Assembly: GCA_934120135.1 (NCBI GenBank)
Contig: CAKOTK010000005.1
Coordinates: forward strand, 26,210-90,209
Source of the DNA: an uncultured Clostridia bacterium
Lineage (GTDB): Bacteria; Bacillota; Clostridia; TANB77; CAG-508
Direction: 5' to 3'
DNA: 64,000 bases
The translations under genes and the position numbers were made by a program. Position 1 is the first letter of the stretch. Every line of letters starts with the position of its first letter. Under the pieces are notes generated by a model. That model made no database searches and had not been told where the DNA came from. It saw only the letters and a program-made list of their open reading frames with translations. Shown one piece after another: positions 1 to 8,680 of the stretch.

Positions 1-881
1 CATTCAAATTAGCTTTAGAATTGGCAAAAGAAAAAGATGCTGATTTAATTTTAGCTAATGACCCAGATGCTGATAGATTAGGTATGTATGTAAAAGATAC
101 AAAAACTGGTGAATATATTCAATTTAATGGAAATATGACAGGAAATTTAATTGCAGAGTATATATTATCTCAAAAGCAATCTCATAATAAATTACCTGCA
201 AATGGTGCAGTAATTAAAACAATAGTATCTTCTAATTTAACAGATGCAATTGCTAAAGCATATAATGTAAAACTATTTTCAACATTAACTGGCTTTAAAA
301 ATATTGCAAAAATTATTAGAGGATTTGAAGAAAATAATAATGAATATGAATGTTTATATTCTTATGAAGAAAGCTATGGATGTATAATTGGAACACATGC
401 TAGAGATAAAGATGGAATTGTTGCAGTTATGACTTTATGCGAAGCTGCTTGTTACTATAAAGAAAAAGGTATGACTTTATGGGATGCAATGATTGCAATG
501 TATGAAAAATATGGTTATTATAAAGAAAGACAATTTTCAATTACTTTAAAAGGTGTTGAAGGAGCTGAAGCAATTAAACAAATGATGGAAAATATGAGAA
601 ATAACCCACCAAAAGAAATTGCAGGCGAAAAAGTATTATCAGTTGGAGATTATTTAGTACAAACTATTTGCTACACAGATTCTGGTAAATGTGAATCTAC
701 AAATCTACCAAAATCAAATGTACTTTATTATGATTTAACAAATGATAATTGGTGCTGTGTACGTCCTTCTGGAACAGAACCTAAAATTAAATTCTATATG
801 GGTGTGAAAGGCACAAGCCTAGAAGACGCTGATAAAAAATTAAATGAATTAGAAAGTGCAATGAGAGAAATTGCAGGATAA
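1..881 (+). CDS. Phosphohexomutase (phosphoglucomutase/phosphomannomutase), 3' part only
   Basis: The frame is open to the window edge, so only the C-terminal part (about 290 residues) is present. It carries the metal-binding loop DPDADR near the visible start and the C-terminal phosphate-binding segment RPSGTEPK. Both are hallmarks of alpha-D-phosphohexomutases, which interconvert hexose 1- and 6-phosphates for glycogen, cell-wall and lipid precursors through a phosphoserine. The phosphoserine loop lies upstream of the window. The preference for glucose or mannose cannot be read from this part. A bidirectional terminator follows immediately. Confidence 0.9.
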   Translation, partial: FKLALELAKEKDADLILANDPDADRLGMYVKDTKTGEYIQFNGNMTGNLIAEYILSQKQSHNKLPANGAVIKTIVSSNLTDAIAKAYNVKLFSTLTGFKNIAKIIRGFEENNNEYECLYSYEESYGCIIGTHARDKDGIVAVMTLCEAACYYKEKGMTLWDAMIAMYEKYGYYKERQFSITLKGVEGAEAIKQMMENMRNNPPKEIAGEKVLSVGDYLVQTICYTDSGKCESTNLPKSNVLYYDLTNDNWCCVRPSGTEPKIKFYMGVKGTSLEDADKKLNELESAMREIAG

Positions 882-886
882 AAAAT

Positions 887-908
887 AAAAGTGGCTTTCG
901 CCACTTTT
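887..908. terminator. Bidirectional terminator between the mutase gene and the ttcA-like gene
   Basis: A 9-bp stem AAAAGTGGC/GCCACTTTT with a TTTC loop is flanked by A and T runs on both sides. It can therefore end transcription from both convergent genes. Confidence 0.85.
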
Positions 909-1627
909 TATTTTTTATCTTCTTTCCATCCGTTTATGTGAGCTCTTTTTATTGCTCCTGTCATATTTGCTCTAATTGTTGGAATTTGTTTTTCCCATTC
1001 AAATACCATATTTTTCATATCTTCTCTTTTTGAAACTCCATCCATTGGGCAAACCTTTGGCATTACCTCTACATTATTTCTTTTAACAAACTTTTTTATT
1101 TCTTTTTCAGGTGTATCTATTAAAGGCCTAATAAGTGTAATTTTAGAACGGTCCATATAACTTACTGGCGCAAAAGTTGATAAATTACCTGCATACAAAA
1201 AGTTAAGTAAAAATGTTTCCAAAGCATCATCTTGGTTATGCCCTAGTGCAATTTTATTACATCCTTCTCTTATTGCCACTGAATTTATTATTCCTCTACG
1301 TAAATTTGCACATAATGAACATGGATTTTTTTCTTTTCTAATGTCAAATACTATTTCTTTAATATGTGAAACTTCTTCAACATATTCTACACCTATTTCT
1401 TCACACTTAGTTTTTAAAAATTCAGAATTAAAAAATTCAAATCCAGGATTTACACTAATTGCAATAACATCAAATTTTTTAGGATAAAATCTCTGTAATG
1501 CTTTTAATCCCATAAGCAATGTAAATGAATCTTTTCCACCTGAAAGTCCTACTGCTATTTTATCTCCTTCTTCTATCATATTATAATTATCAATTGTTCT
1601 TCTTAAATAACTTAAAATACGTTGCAT
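908..1627 (-). CDS. TtcA-family tRNA thiolation protein
   Basis: The 239-residue protein has the PP-loop SGGKDS near residues 29-34, which binds ATP and adenylates the target base. It also has a CSLC pair (about residue 102) of the kind that holds a [4Fe-4S] cluster in TtcA/TtuA enzymes, and the family motif LIRPLID. Family knowledge: these enzymes insert sulfur into tRNA bases, for example 2-thiocytidine 32. The exact target base cannot be told from sequence. The gene stands alone on the minus strand and converges on the phosphohexomutase gene. No zinc-ribbon extension typical of TtuA is seen, so TtcA-like is the safer call. Confidence 0.85.
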   Translation of the reverse strand: MQRILSYLRRTIDNYNMIEEGDKIAVGLSGGKDSFTLLMGLKALQRFYPKKFDVIAISVNPGFEFFNSEFLKTKCEEIGVEYVEEVSHIKEIVFDIRKEKNPCSLCANLRRGIINSVAIREGCNKIALGHNQDDALETFLLNFLYAGNLSTFAPVSYMDRSKITLIRPLIDTPEKEIKKFVKRNNVEVMPKVCPMDGVSKREDMKNMVFEWEKQIPTIRANMTGAIKRAHINGWKEDKK

Positions 1628-1674
1628 TTATTTTCCCTCTAAACATTAAATTCTTATATAAAACAGATAAATTG

Positions 1675-1703
1675 TTGACTTTTTCTGTTTTTATGAGTAT
1701 AAT
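1675..1703 (+). promoter_or_regulatory. Promoter of the antisense antitoxin RNA
   Basis: The sequence has TTGACT (1675-1680), a 17-nt spacer and a perfect TATAAT (1698-1703). It points rightward into the 3' end of the minus-strand toxin gene, where no plus-strand gene exists. The expected product is therefore a short RNA. Confidence 0.75.
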
Positions 1704-1709
1704 AAATAT

Positions 1710-1807
1710 ATAAAGATAAGCGACCACAGAAATGTGGCGTATCGCTAAATAGTATTTTTAAGAATTAAAATACATCTCTAACGACCAGACAGAGATGTGT
1801 TTTTTTT
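1710..1807 (+). ncRNA. Putative antisense RNA antitoxin of a type I toxin-antitoxin pair
   Basis: A strong plus-strand promoter (1675-1703) predicts transcription from about 1710. A hairpin ACATCTCT...AGAGATGT followed by eight T (about 1773-1807) predicts its end, giving an RNA near 100 nt. It contains a second hairpin CCACA-GAAA-TGTGG at about 1724-1737. Its 3' part is complementary to the last codons and 3' UTR of the toxin mRNA. That is the arrangement known for TxpA/RatA and BsrG/SR4 of Bacillus. The start and end are inferred from sequence signals only. Confidence 0.65.
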
Positions 1808-1930
1808 GCTGTCTAATTTTCTCGTTGTAACAATTAAAGTTACAAACAAGGCAATAGCGACAACAGTTATAATTGCAAGTTCAATAAATAATATGTATAT
1901 AAATATAAAACAAACTTGTATTAATAACAT
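1778..1930 (-). CDS. Small hydrophobic holin-like peptide, putative type I toxin
   Basis: The gene encodes 50 residues starting MLLIQVCF. A near-ideal ribosome binding site GGGAGG precedes the ATG. Residues 3-36 form one long membrane segment with a single Glu at 17. It is followed by a charged tail RKLDSKKNTSLSGR, the usual design of Firmicutes holin-like type I toxins. The minus-strand promoter is TTGTTT/TATAAT (1992-2020). The gene is flanked by imperfect 31-bp inverted repeats (about 1716-1746 and 1954-1984). These would let the 5' leader of the mRNA fold onto its 3' end, a known way of delaying toxin translation. No homology search was possible, so toxicity is inferred from architecture. 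Confidence 0.72.
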   Translation of the reverse strand: MLLIQVCFIFIYILFIELAIITVVAIALFVTLIVTTRKLDSKKNTSLSGR

Positions 1931-1991
1931 ATGCACCGCCTCCCTTCATTCAGAAAGCGATACGTCACACTCTGTTTTGCTTATCTATTAA

Positions 1992-2020
1992 ATTATACTA
2001 TTTTTTTACTTTTAAAACAA
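1992..2020 (-). promoter_or_regulatory. Promoter of the holin-like toxin gene
   Basis: On the minus strand TTGTTT (2020-2015), 17 nt and TATAAT (1997-1992) form a good sigma-A promoter. It would start the toxin mRNA near 1985, at the beginning of the right-hand inverted repeat. Confidence 0.6.
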
Positions 2021-2106
2021 GCGAACATTACAATTTTTCCAGTAACATTTAGCCGTTTTTTTCATAAGTTATTATTATAATTTACATCTATTTGGAGGAA
2101 TTGTAC

Positions 2107-2274
2107 ATGGATGAATTTGAATATAGAGGAGATAAAAAAGGACCTAAAAAAAAGTTTGATTTTAAGAAAAGAAAAGATAATACTGTAAAATCTCTTTTTG
2201 AAATAGAGCATTTTTTGCGCGATTTTAAACAGGTTGCAAAGGGAATAAAATTTTATAAAGTTTTTAAATGGTGA
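2107..2274 (+). CDS. Small, highly charged hypothetical protein
   Basis: This is a 55-residue protein starting MDEFEYRGDKKG. The ATG at 2107 is chosen because TTGGAGGAA (2091-2099) sits at normal distance from it; a TTG further upstream would lie inside that site. It is rich in Lys, Asp and Phe with no membrane segment or Cys. A TATAAT-like element lies shortly upstream. I do not recognise a family. The coding signal is the good ribosome site and the clean stop just before an inverted repeat. Confidence 0.55.
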   Translation: MDEFEYRGDKKGPKKKFDFKKRKDNTVKSLFEIEHFLRDFKQVAKGIKFYKVFKW

Positions 2275-2278
2275 TTTT

Positions 2279-2337
2279 GGGGTCGGGGTCAAAAGTTACC
2301 TTTTTTTCAGCAAAAGGTTCCTTTTGATCTCGTCCCC
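2279..2337. repeat. Imperfect long inverted repeat, terminator- or MITE-like
   Basis: The arm at 2279-2295 is repeated inverted at 2321-2337 with three mismatches, around an inner ACCTTTT/AAAAGGT stem. It lies between convergent genes and is much more G/C-rich at its tips than its surroundings. It may terminate both genes or be a small miniature element. Confidence 0.6.
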
Positions 2338-2356
2338 AGAATTGCCCAAAATTGTT

Positions 2357-2908
2357 TTATTTAATTCTAGTAAAAGTATCTTTAAAATTAATTTTTCTAT
2401 CTTTAAATTCTTTATTTTCTTGTCCATTGATTAGTATTTTTACACCACTTACTTCATTAAGTTCAGTCAAAGTATTTACTATAGCTTTTATTGTTGCTTG
2501 TTCTGCTTTTTCCCCACCTTCATGATTCTCAATAAATTCATTTGATAAATCTAAGTACACTACATCTCCTTTTAATTCTGCCCCTAGTACTTTAGTTCCA
2601 TTTGGAATAGCTGACTGTAACTTTTCGTTTTTAGGTTGTTCTATTAAAAGATTAACTAATGTTTCATATGGGTCTGTTAGCAAGTTTTTCACGTCTATCA
2701 TTCTTCCTTCTGGTGTTAATTCTTTAGTTTCCTTATTCACATAGTATAAAGTTACTAAAGCTGTTCTCATTTGTTCATCTGTAGTTTCTTCTTGTGGCTG
2801 AATTACATTGTTTTCAACATTTTTATCTTTATTTTTCCATAGTAAAAATGCTGTAATAGCTATTGCTATTATTAAAATAATTATAATAATTAATGTTTTC
2901 TTATTCAT
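2357..2908 (-). CDS. Membrane-anchored GerMN-domain protein
   Basis: The 183-residue protein has an N-terminal membrane anchor (about residues 5-23) and then a short linker. A GerMN domain (about 48-180) follows, recognisable from the alternating pattern TLYYVNKETKEL, LLIEQPKN, LPNGTKV-like IPNGTKV, VVYLDLSNEF and a final VKILINGQ strand. In Bacilli and Clostridia GerMN domains occur in the spore-germination lipoprotein GerM and in cell-envelope proteins; the domain is probably a binding module. There is no lipobox Cys, so it is anchored by its membrane helix. Its partner is unknown. Confidence 0.82.
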   Translation of the reverse strand: MNKKTLIIIIILIIAIAITAFLLWKNKDKNVENNVIQPQEETTDEQMRTALVTLYYVNKETKELTPEGRMIDVKNLLTDPYETLVNLLIEQPKNEKLQSAIPNGTKVLGAELKGDVVYLDLSNEFIENHEGGEKAEQATIKAIVNTLTELNEVSGVKILINGQENKEFKDRKINFKDTFTRIK

Positions 2909-3113
2909 AAAAAATCATCCTTTCATTTACTTGTACTAATCAATAATTATGTACAGCTTGTTTATTTTAGAACTATAATTTTTTCTTTTTGTGAAACTTC
3001 TGTGAATTGGTGCTATTTACCATGTCAAATACATTGACTTTTTATCAATTTTTATGTAAAATATTTAGTGATTTATATTGATTTCAATATAATAGTTAGG
3101 AGATATTTATTAA

Positions 3114-6100
3114 ATGGAAAAATTATTACATGTAGGTTTAGACGTAGGGTCTACCACAGTTAAAATCGTTATTATGGACGAAAATTTAAATACAATATAT
3201 ACAGATTATCAAAGACATTTTTCTGACACTAAGAATACAGTTTGCAATGTATTAACAGATTTAGCAGAAAAATATGAAGACTATGAATTCACTATAGCCC
3301 TAACAGGTTCTGGTGCTATGAGTGCTGCTAATTTTCTAGATTTACCATTTATTCAAGAAGTTGTTTCTTGTAAAAGAGCAGTTGAAAAGTACATACCACA
3401 AACTGATGTAGTTATTGAGCTTGGTGGAGAAGATGCTAAAATTATATATTTTGATAAGTCAATTGAGCAACGTATGAATGGTACTTGTGCTGGTGGTACA
3501 GGTGCATTTATAGACCAGATGGCATCTCTTTTACATACAGATCCAACTGGTTTAAATGAGTTAGCTAAAAATCATAAAATGATATATCCAATAGCTTCAC
3601 GTTGTGGTGTTTTTGCAAAGACTGATGTTCAACCTCTATTAAATGAAGGAGCTGCAAAAGAAGATATTGCTGCATCAATTTTTCAAGCTGTTGTTAATCA
3701 AACAATTAGTGGTTTAGCTTGTGGAAGGCCAATTCGTGGAAATGTTGCATTTTTAGGTGGTCCATTAAATTATTTATCAGAACTTCGTAATCGTTTTATT
3801 GAAACATTAAAGTTAGAGGGCGACGCAATCATTATTCCTGAAGAAGCTCATCTTTTAGTTGCAAAAGGTGCTGCATTAGACTCTGTAGAATCTTCTCATG
3901 CAATTACATCACAAAAATTAAAAAGTAAAATAGAAATGTTAAGAAGTTCACATGATGACACTTCTCACCCACTTTCACCTTTATTTTCTATAGATGAAGA
4001 ATATAAAGAATTTAAAGAAAGACATGATAAAGAAACCGTAAAAAAAGGTGATTTAAAAACTTATGAAGGTGACTGTTTCGTAGGTATAGATGCAGGTTCT
4101 ACAACAACAAAATTAACTGTAATTGACAGTGAAGGAACTCTTCTTTATTCATTATATGGAAGTAATGAAGGAAATCCTTTACAAAGTGTTATTCAAATGC
4201 TTAAAAAATTATATGCAGAAAAGCCTGAAAAAGCTATAATTCGTTATAGTGGTGTTACAGGTTATGGCGAGAAACTTATACAAACTGCATTAAATGTTGA
4301 TTTAAATGAAATTGAAACAATAGCACATTATACAGCAGCAAAACAATTTATGCCTAATGTTACTAGTATAGTAGATATTGGTGGTCAAGATATGAAATAT
4401 ATTCGTATGAAAAATGGCGCAATTGATAATATTATGCTAAATGAGGCTTGTTCTTCTGGTTGTGGTTCATTTATTGAAACATTTGCTAAAAGTTTAAATT
4501 TGTCTATTGAAGAATTCGTAAATTCTGCTTTAGAAGCAAGAAGACCCGTTGATTTAGGTTCTCGTTGTACAGTATTTATGAATTCAAAAATTAAACAAGC
4601 TCAAAAAGAAGGCTATAGTGTCGGAGATATTTCTGCTGGACTTTCATATTCTGTTATAAAAAATGCTATTCAAAAAGTAATGAAAGTTAGAGATGTAAAA
4701 ACTTTAGGTGCACACATTGTTGTACAAGGAGGTACTTTCTACAATGATGCAGTATTACGTGCATTTGAGTTAATTGTTGGTAGAAATGTTGTAAGACCTG
4801 ATATTGCCGGTTTAATGGGTGCTTATGGTGTGGCATTACTTGCCAAAGAACAATATGAAGCTAATTTAGATATGGAATATGTATCTACTTTAAGCAAACC
4901 TGAAGACTTAGTTAAATTAAAAATTGATATTTCACATGTTCGTTGTAATGGTTGTGAAAATCATTGTTTACTTACAATAAATAAATTTAGTAATGGGTCA
5001 AGATATATCTCTGGTAACCGTTGTGAAAAAGGTGCTGGAAATGTTGGAGAGCATAAAGATTTACCAAATGTTATGAAATATAAATATGAAAGAATCTTTG
5101 GTTATACTCCTTTAGATGAAAAAGATGCTCCTCGTGGAACTATTGGTATTCCTAGGATTTTGAATATGTATGAGGATTATCCTTTCTGGTTTACATTTTT
5201 AACGAATTTAGGATTCCGTGTTATTTTATCAGAAAAAAGTAATCGTAAAACTTATGAAAAAGGAATGGAAAGTATGCCATCTGAATCAGTTTGCTTCCCT
5301 GCAAAACTTTCTCATGGTCATATTATAGGGCTTATAAAACAAGGTATAAAAACTATTTTTTATCCATGTATGCCATATTCAAGAAAAGAATATGAAAAAG
5401 CTGATAACCATTATAATTGCCCTATTGTAATTTCATATTCAGAAGTTTTAAAAAATAATGTTGAAGAATTAAAAGAAAACGATATTAAATTTTTAAATCC
5501 ATTTTTACCTTTCGATTGTAAAAAACTAGCTGAAACAATTATGGAATTGCCAGAATTTGCTGAATACAACTTTACTAAAAAAGAATTATTAACAGCTGCA
5601 AAAAAAGCTGAAGAAGAGTATCAAAAATGTAAACAAGATATTCGTGATAAAGGTGAAGAAACCTTAGAATATATGAATAAAAATAATTTAAAAGGTATTG
5701 TTTTAGCAGGAAGACCATATCATGTAGACCCTGAAGTAAATCATGGTATTGATACTTTAATTACAAGCTTAGGTTTATGCGTTTTAACAGAAGATTCAGT
5801 TTGTAATCAAACTGAAGTTAAAAGACCTATTCGTGTAGTTGATCAATGGGTATTTCATGCTAGATTATATGCAGCAGCAGATTTTGTTGGTAAACATGAC
5901 AACCTTGAATTAGTTCAATTAAATTCATTCGGTTGTGGTGTAGATGCTGTTACTACTGATCAAGTTGAAGAAATATTAAACAGCTTTGGTAAAATGTATA
6001 CTTTAATAAAAATAGATGAAATAAATAATTTAGGTGCTGTTCGTATTCGTATTCGTTCCCTTTTAGCTAGTATGAAGAAAAGAGAACAAAATAAAGAATT

Positions 6101-7430
6101 AGAAAAAGGCTCTGGAAATTATGAGCAAGTTAAAAAAATCTTTGATAAAGATATGAAAAAGGATTATACTATTTTAATTCCTCAAATGGCTCCAATACAT
6201 TTTGAGCTACTAGAAGCTGCAGTTGCTTCATGTGGTTACAAAGTAGAATTATTAAGGAACTGTACTCAACATACTGTTGAAACTGGATTGAAATATGTAA
6301 ATAATGATGCCTGTTATCCATCTATTTTAACTACTGGTCAAATGATAGAAGCTTTGGAGTCTGGCAAATATGATTTAAATAAAACAGCTTTAATAATGTC
6401 TCAAACTGGTGGTGGTTGCAGAGCAACAAACTACATTGGATTTATTCGTAAAGCTTTAAAAGATGCTGGCTTTGCAAATGTTCCAGTTATATCATTTAAT
6501 GTTGTTGGTATGGAAAAAATGCCTGGATTTAAAATTACAATACCAATGATTGAAAGAATGATTAAATGTGTTGTATATGCAGATTTATTACAAAAAATGC
6601 TTACAAAAAATAGAGCTTATGAAATACACAAAGGTGAAACTCAAAAATTATTTGATGAGTGGATGGAAAAATGTAAAACATTAGTTGTAAAATCAACTAT
6701 GAAAGAATTTAAGCAAAGTATTTATGATATAGTAAATGATTTTGAAAAAATCGAGCTAGATACTTCAGTTGAAAAACCAAAAGTAGGTATTGTTGGTGAG
6801 GTACTTATTAAATATCATCCTTTTGGAAATAATTTTGTAGCAGATAAATTGGAAGAAGAAGGTGCTGAAGTAATTCTTCCTGATTTTATGGGATTTGTTA
6901 AATTTATAGCAACACATAAAATTACCTTTAATCAATTAATAAAAACTGATAAAATGAAAGCCAAATTATTTAAAGCTGCAATTAAATTAATTGATATTTT
7001 AGAAAAAGATTCTGTTATAGCTCTTAAAAATTCTAAAAAAGGTTATTTATTACCTTGCAATATATTTGAGCTAGAAACTAAAGTTAAGGACATTTTATCA
7101 ATTGGAAATCAAACAGGTGAAGGCTGGTTTTTAACAGCTGAAATGGTAGAATATATTGAACATGGTATTCCAAATATAGTTTGTGTGCAACCATTTGCAT
7201 GTTTACCAAATCATGTAGTTGGAAAAGGTGTTATAAAAACTATTAGAGATAAATACCCTGATGCAAATATTGCTCCAGTTGATTATGATCCTGGCGCTAG
7301 TGAAGCAAATCAAACAAATAGAATTAAATTATTAATGACTGTTGCAAAAGATAATTTAAAAAGACAACAAAAAGAAAAATTAGCTATTGAAAAAGAAAAT
7401 GCAAATAAAGATAAAAAAATAACAGTATAA
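3114..7430 (+). CDS. Acyl-CoA dehydratase activase-type protein (HgdC/BadF ATPase repeats plus HgdB-like part)
   Basis: The 1438-residue fusion has two BadF/HgdC-type ASKHA ATPase halves. The first (about 5-260) has GLDVGSTTVK, GGEDAKI and the cluster loop GTCAGGTGAF. The second (about 322-575) has GIDAGSTTTK, GGQDMK and ACSSGCGSF. A Cys cluster CNGCENHC (about 613) and a long HgdB/DUF2229-like region follow. The Cys residues in the two ATPase halves match those that bridge a [4Fe-4S] cluster in the activator of 2-hydroxyacyl-CoA dehydratase. Such long fusions are common single genes in Clostridia and their substrate is unknown. The ATG follows AGGAGAT. Length fits the family and no disruption is seen. 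Confidence 0.88.
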   Translation: MEKLLHVGLDVGSTTVKIVIMDENLNTIYTDYQRHFSDTKNTVCNVLTDLAEKYEDYEFTIALTGSGAMSAANFLDLPFIQEVVSCKRAVEKYIPQTDVVIELGGEDAKIIYFDKSIEQRMNGTCAGGTGAFIDQMASLLHTDPTGLNELAKNHKMIYPIASRCGVFAKTDVQPLLNEGAAKEDIAASIFQAVVNQTISGLACGRPIRGNVAFLGGPLNYLSELRNRFIETLKLEGDAIIIPEEAHLLVAKGAALDSVESSHAITSQKLKSKIEMLRSSHDDTSHPLSPLFSIDEEYKEFKERHDKETVKKGDLKTYEGDCFVGIDAGSTTTKLTVIDSEGTLLYSLYGSNEGNPLQSVIQMLKKLYAEKPEKAIIRYSGVTGYGEKLIQTALNVDLNEIETIAHYTAAKQFMPNVTSIVDIGGQDMKYIRMKNGAIDNIMLNEACSSGCGSFIETFAKSLNLSIEEFVNSALEARRPVDLGSRCTVFMNSKIKQAQKEGYSVGDISAGLSYSVIKNAIQKVMKVRDVKTLGAHIVVQGGTFYNDAVLRAFELIVGRNVVRPDIAGLMGAYGVALLAKEQYEANLDMEYVSTLSKPEDLVKLKIDISHVRCNGCENHCLLTINKFSNGSRYISGNRCEKGAGNVGEHKDLPNVMKYKYERIFGYTPLDEKDAPRGTIGIPRILNMYEDYPFWFTFLTNLGFRVILSEKSNRKTYEKGMESMPSESVCFPAKLSHGHIIGLIKQGIKTIFYPCMPYSRKEYEKADNHYNCPIVISYSEVLKNNVEELKENDIKFLNPFLPFDCKKLAETIMELPEFAEYNFTKKELLTAAKKAEEEYQKCKQDIRDKGEETLEYMNKNNLKGIVLAGRPYHVDPEVNHGIDTLITSLGLCVLTEDSVCNQTEVKRPIRVVDQWVFHARLYAAADFVGKHDNLELVQLNSFGCGVDAVTTDQVEEILNSFGKMYTLIKIDEINNLGAVRIRIRSLLASMKKREQNKELEKGSGNYEQVKKIFDKDMKKDYTILIPQMAPIHFELLEAAVASCGYKVELLRNCTQHTVETGLKYVNNDACYPSILTTGQMIEALESGKYDLNKTALIMSQTGGGCRATNYIGFIRKALKDAGFANVPVISFNVVGMEKMPGFKITIPMIERMIKCVVYADLLQKMLTKNRAYEIHKGETQKLFDEWMEKCKTLVVKSTMKEFKQSIYDIVNDFEKIELDTSVEKPKVGIVGEVLIKYHPFGNNFVADKLEEEGAEVILPDFMGFVKFIATHKITFNQLIKTDKMKAKLFKAAIKLIDILEKDSVIALKNSKKGYLLPCNIFELETKVKDILSIGNQTGEGWFLTAEMVEYIEHGIPNIVCVQPFACLPNHVVGKGVIKTIRDKYPDANIAPVDYDPGASEANQTNRIKLLMTVAKDNLKRQQKEKLAIEKENANKDKKITV

Positions 7431-7447
7431 ACTACTGTTATTTTTTT
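7418..7447 (+). terminator. Terminator of the activase gene
   Basis: AATAACAGTA/TACTGTTATT stem with loop TAAAC overlaps the stop codon and runs into seven T. It also separates the gene from the minus-strand tRNA-Ser. Confidence 0.85.
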
Positions 7448-7537
7448 GGCGTAGGTGAGAGGATTTGAACCTCCGCGGCCCTTGCGAACCCTAACAGTTT
7501 AGCAAACTGTCCCCTTCAACCACTTGGGTACACCTAC
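7447..7537 (-). tRNA. tRNA-Ser(GCU)
   Basis: On the minus strand the acceptor stem GTAGGTG/CACCTAC, anticodon arm ACAGT-TTGCTAA-ACTGT, long variable arm and T loop GTTCAAAT form a complete class II tRNA. The anticodon is GCU. Discriminator G and CCA are encoded (CCA at 7447-7449). Confidence 0.96.
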
Positions 7538-7569
7538 ATATTTTAGAATGTGTTTTTTCTATAAAAAAA

Positions 7570-7661
<92 letters not shown>

Positions 7662-7751
7662 ACTTAAGTTATCAATACTAATGTACCGGTAACCTTATAT
7701 ATAATAGCACATTTGTCACTCAGTTGTCAATAGAATTATACTTAGAAAATC

Positions 7752-7795
7752 AAAAAATTGCTAAAATTTATTTATTAAAATTTTAGCAATTTTTT
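7752..7795. terminator. Terminator after parB
   Basis: A 16-bp stem, AAAAAATTGCTAAAAT against ATTTTAGCAATTTTTT, lies just beyond the parB stop codon and gives T runs on both strands. Confidence 0.85.
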
Positions 7796-7797
7796 AT

Positions 7798-8661
7798 CTA
7801 TTTTATTAGGTTTAAAATTCTTTCTAATTCATCATTTGTAGAGTATTGAATGATAATTTTACCACTTCTTTTTCCTGCATTTAACTTAACTTTTGTTCCA
7901 AAGAAACTTTGGAAACTATCTTCTATATCTCTACAAATAGCTTGTCTTCTCTCTTCATATTTAGGTGATGTTTTCTTTTGATCTTGAACTTTCTTTTCAA
8001 TATCTCTAACTGTTTCACCTTTTTCTATAATCCTAATTGCTGCAGCATATTGTTTGTCTGGATCTGTTATACATAATAAAGATCTACAATGGCCTTCATT
8101 TAGTTTGCCATCAATAGCTAATTGCATTACTCTTTCGTCTAAGTTCAATAATCTTAATGTATTTGTAACTGTACTCCTATTTAAACCTATTGTATCTGCT
8201 AATTGTTGTTGTGTCATACCATAATCATCTAATAATTGTCTAAAACCTCTTGCTTTATCTATTGGATTTAAGTCTTCTCTTTGTATATTTTCAATTAAAG
8301 CAATTTCCTTGTTTTTTCTTTCGTCATTTTCTCTAACAATACAAGGCATTTCTTTTAACCCAGCTTTTTTAGCAGCTCTCCATCTTCTTTCACCTGCAAC
8401 AATCTCATAATATCCATCTTTTTTAGAAACTATAATTGGTTGAATTACACCATATTTTTCTATTGATTTTGCAAGTTCTTCTATTGATTCACTTGGAAAA
8501 TTTCTTCTTGGTTGATTTCTATTTGGTTCTATTTCAATAACTTTTATGCTTTGAACAATTTCTTCCCCATCTTTTAATTTTTTTTCTTCTTCTTTAGTTA
8601 ATTGATTTTCACTAAATAAAGCTTCTAATCCTTTTCCTAAACCTGTTTTTTTAACAGCCAT
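7798..8661 (-). CDS. parB: ParB/Spo0J chromosome partitioning CTPase
   Basis: The start MAVKKTGLGKGLEALF is chosen because AAAAGGAGA stands 8 nt before this ATG; an in-frame ATG 17 codons further upstream lacks a good site. The 287-residue protein has the CTP-binding ParB/Srx domain (about 30-120, with GERRWRAAK), the DNA-binding helix-turn-helix region (about 130-210, QQQLADTIGLNRSTV) and a C-terminal dimer domain. ParB loads at parS, spreads as a clamp and recruits SMC near the origin. It follows parA by 19 nt in one operon. Confidence 0.97.
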   Translation of the reverse strand: MAVKKTGLGKGLEALFSENQLTKEEEKKLKDGEEIVQSIKVIEIEPNRNQPRRNFPSESIEELAKSIEKYGVIQPIIVSKKDGYYEIVAGERRWRAAKKAGLKEMPCIVRENDERKNKEIALIENIQREDLNPIDKARGFRQLLDDYGMTQQQLADTIGLNRSTVTNTLRLLNLDERVMQLAIDGKLNEGHCRSLLCITDPDKQYAAAIRIIEKGETVRDIEKKVQDQKKTSPKYEERRQAICRDIEDSFQSFFGTKVKLNAGKRSGKIIIQYSTNDELERILNLIK

Positions 8662-8680
8662 TATAACATCTCCTTTTCTT

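Noticed and set aside
1797..1991. Plus-strand 64-codon frame opposite the holin-like toxin
   Set aside because: It has no ribosome site and is antisense to the better supported minus-strand peptide.
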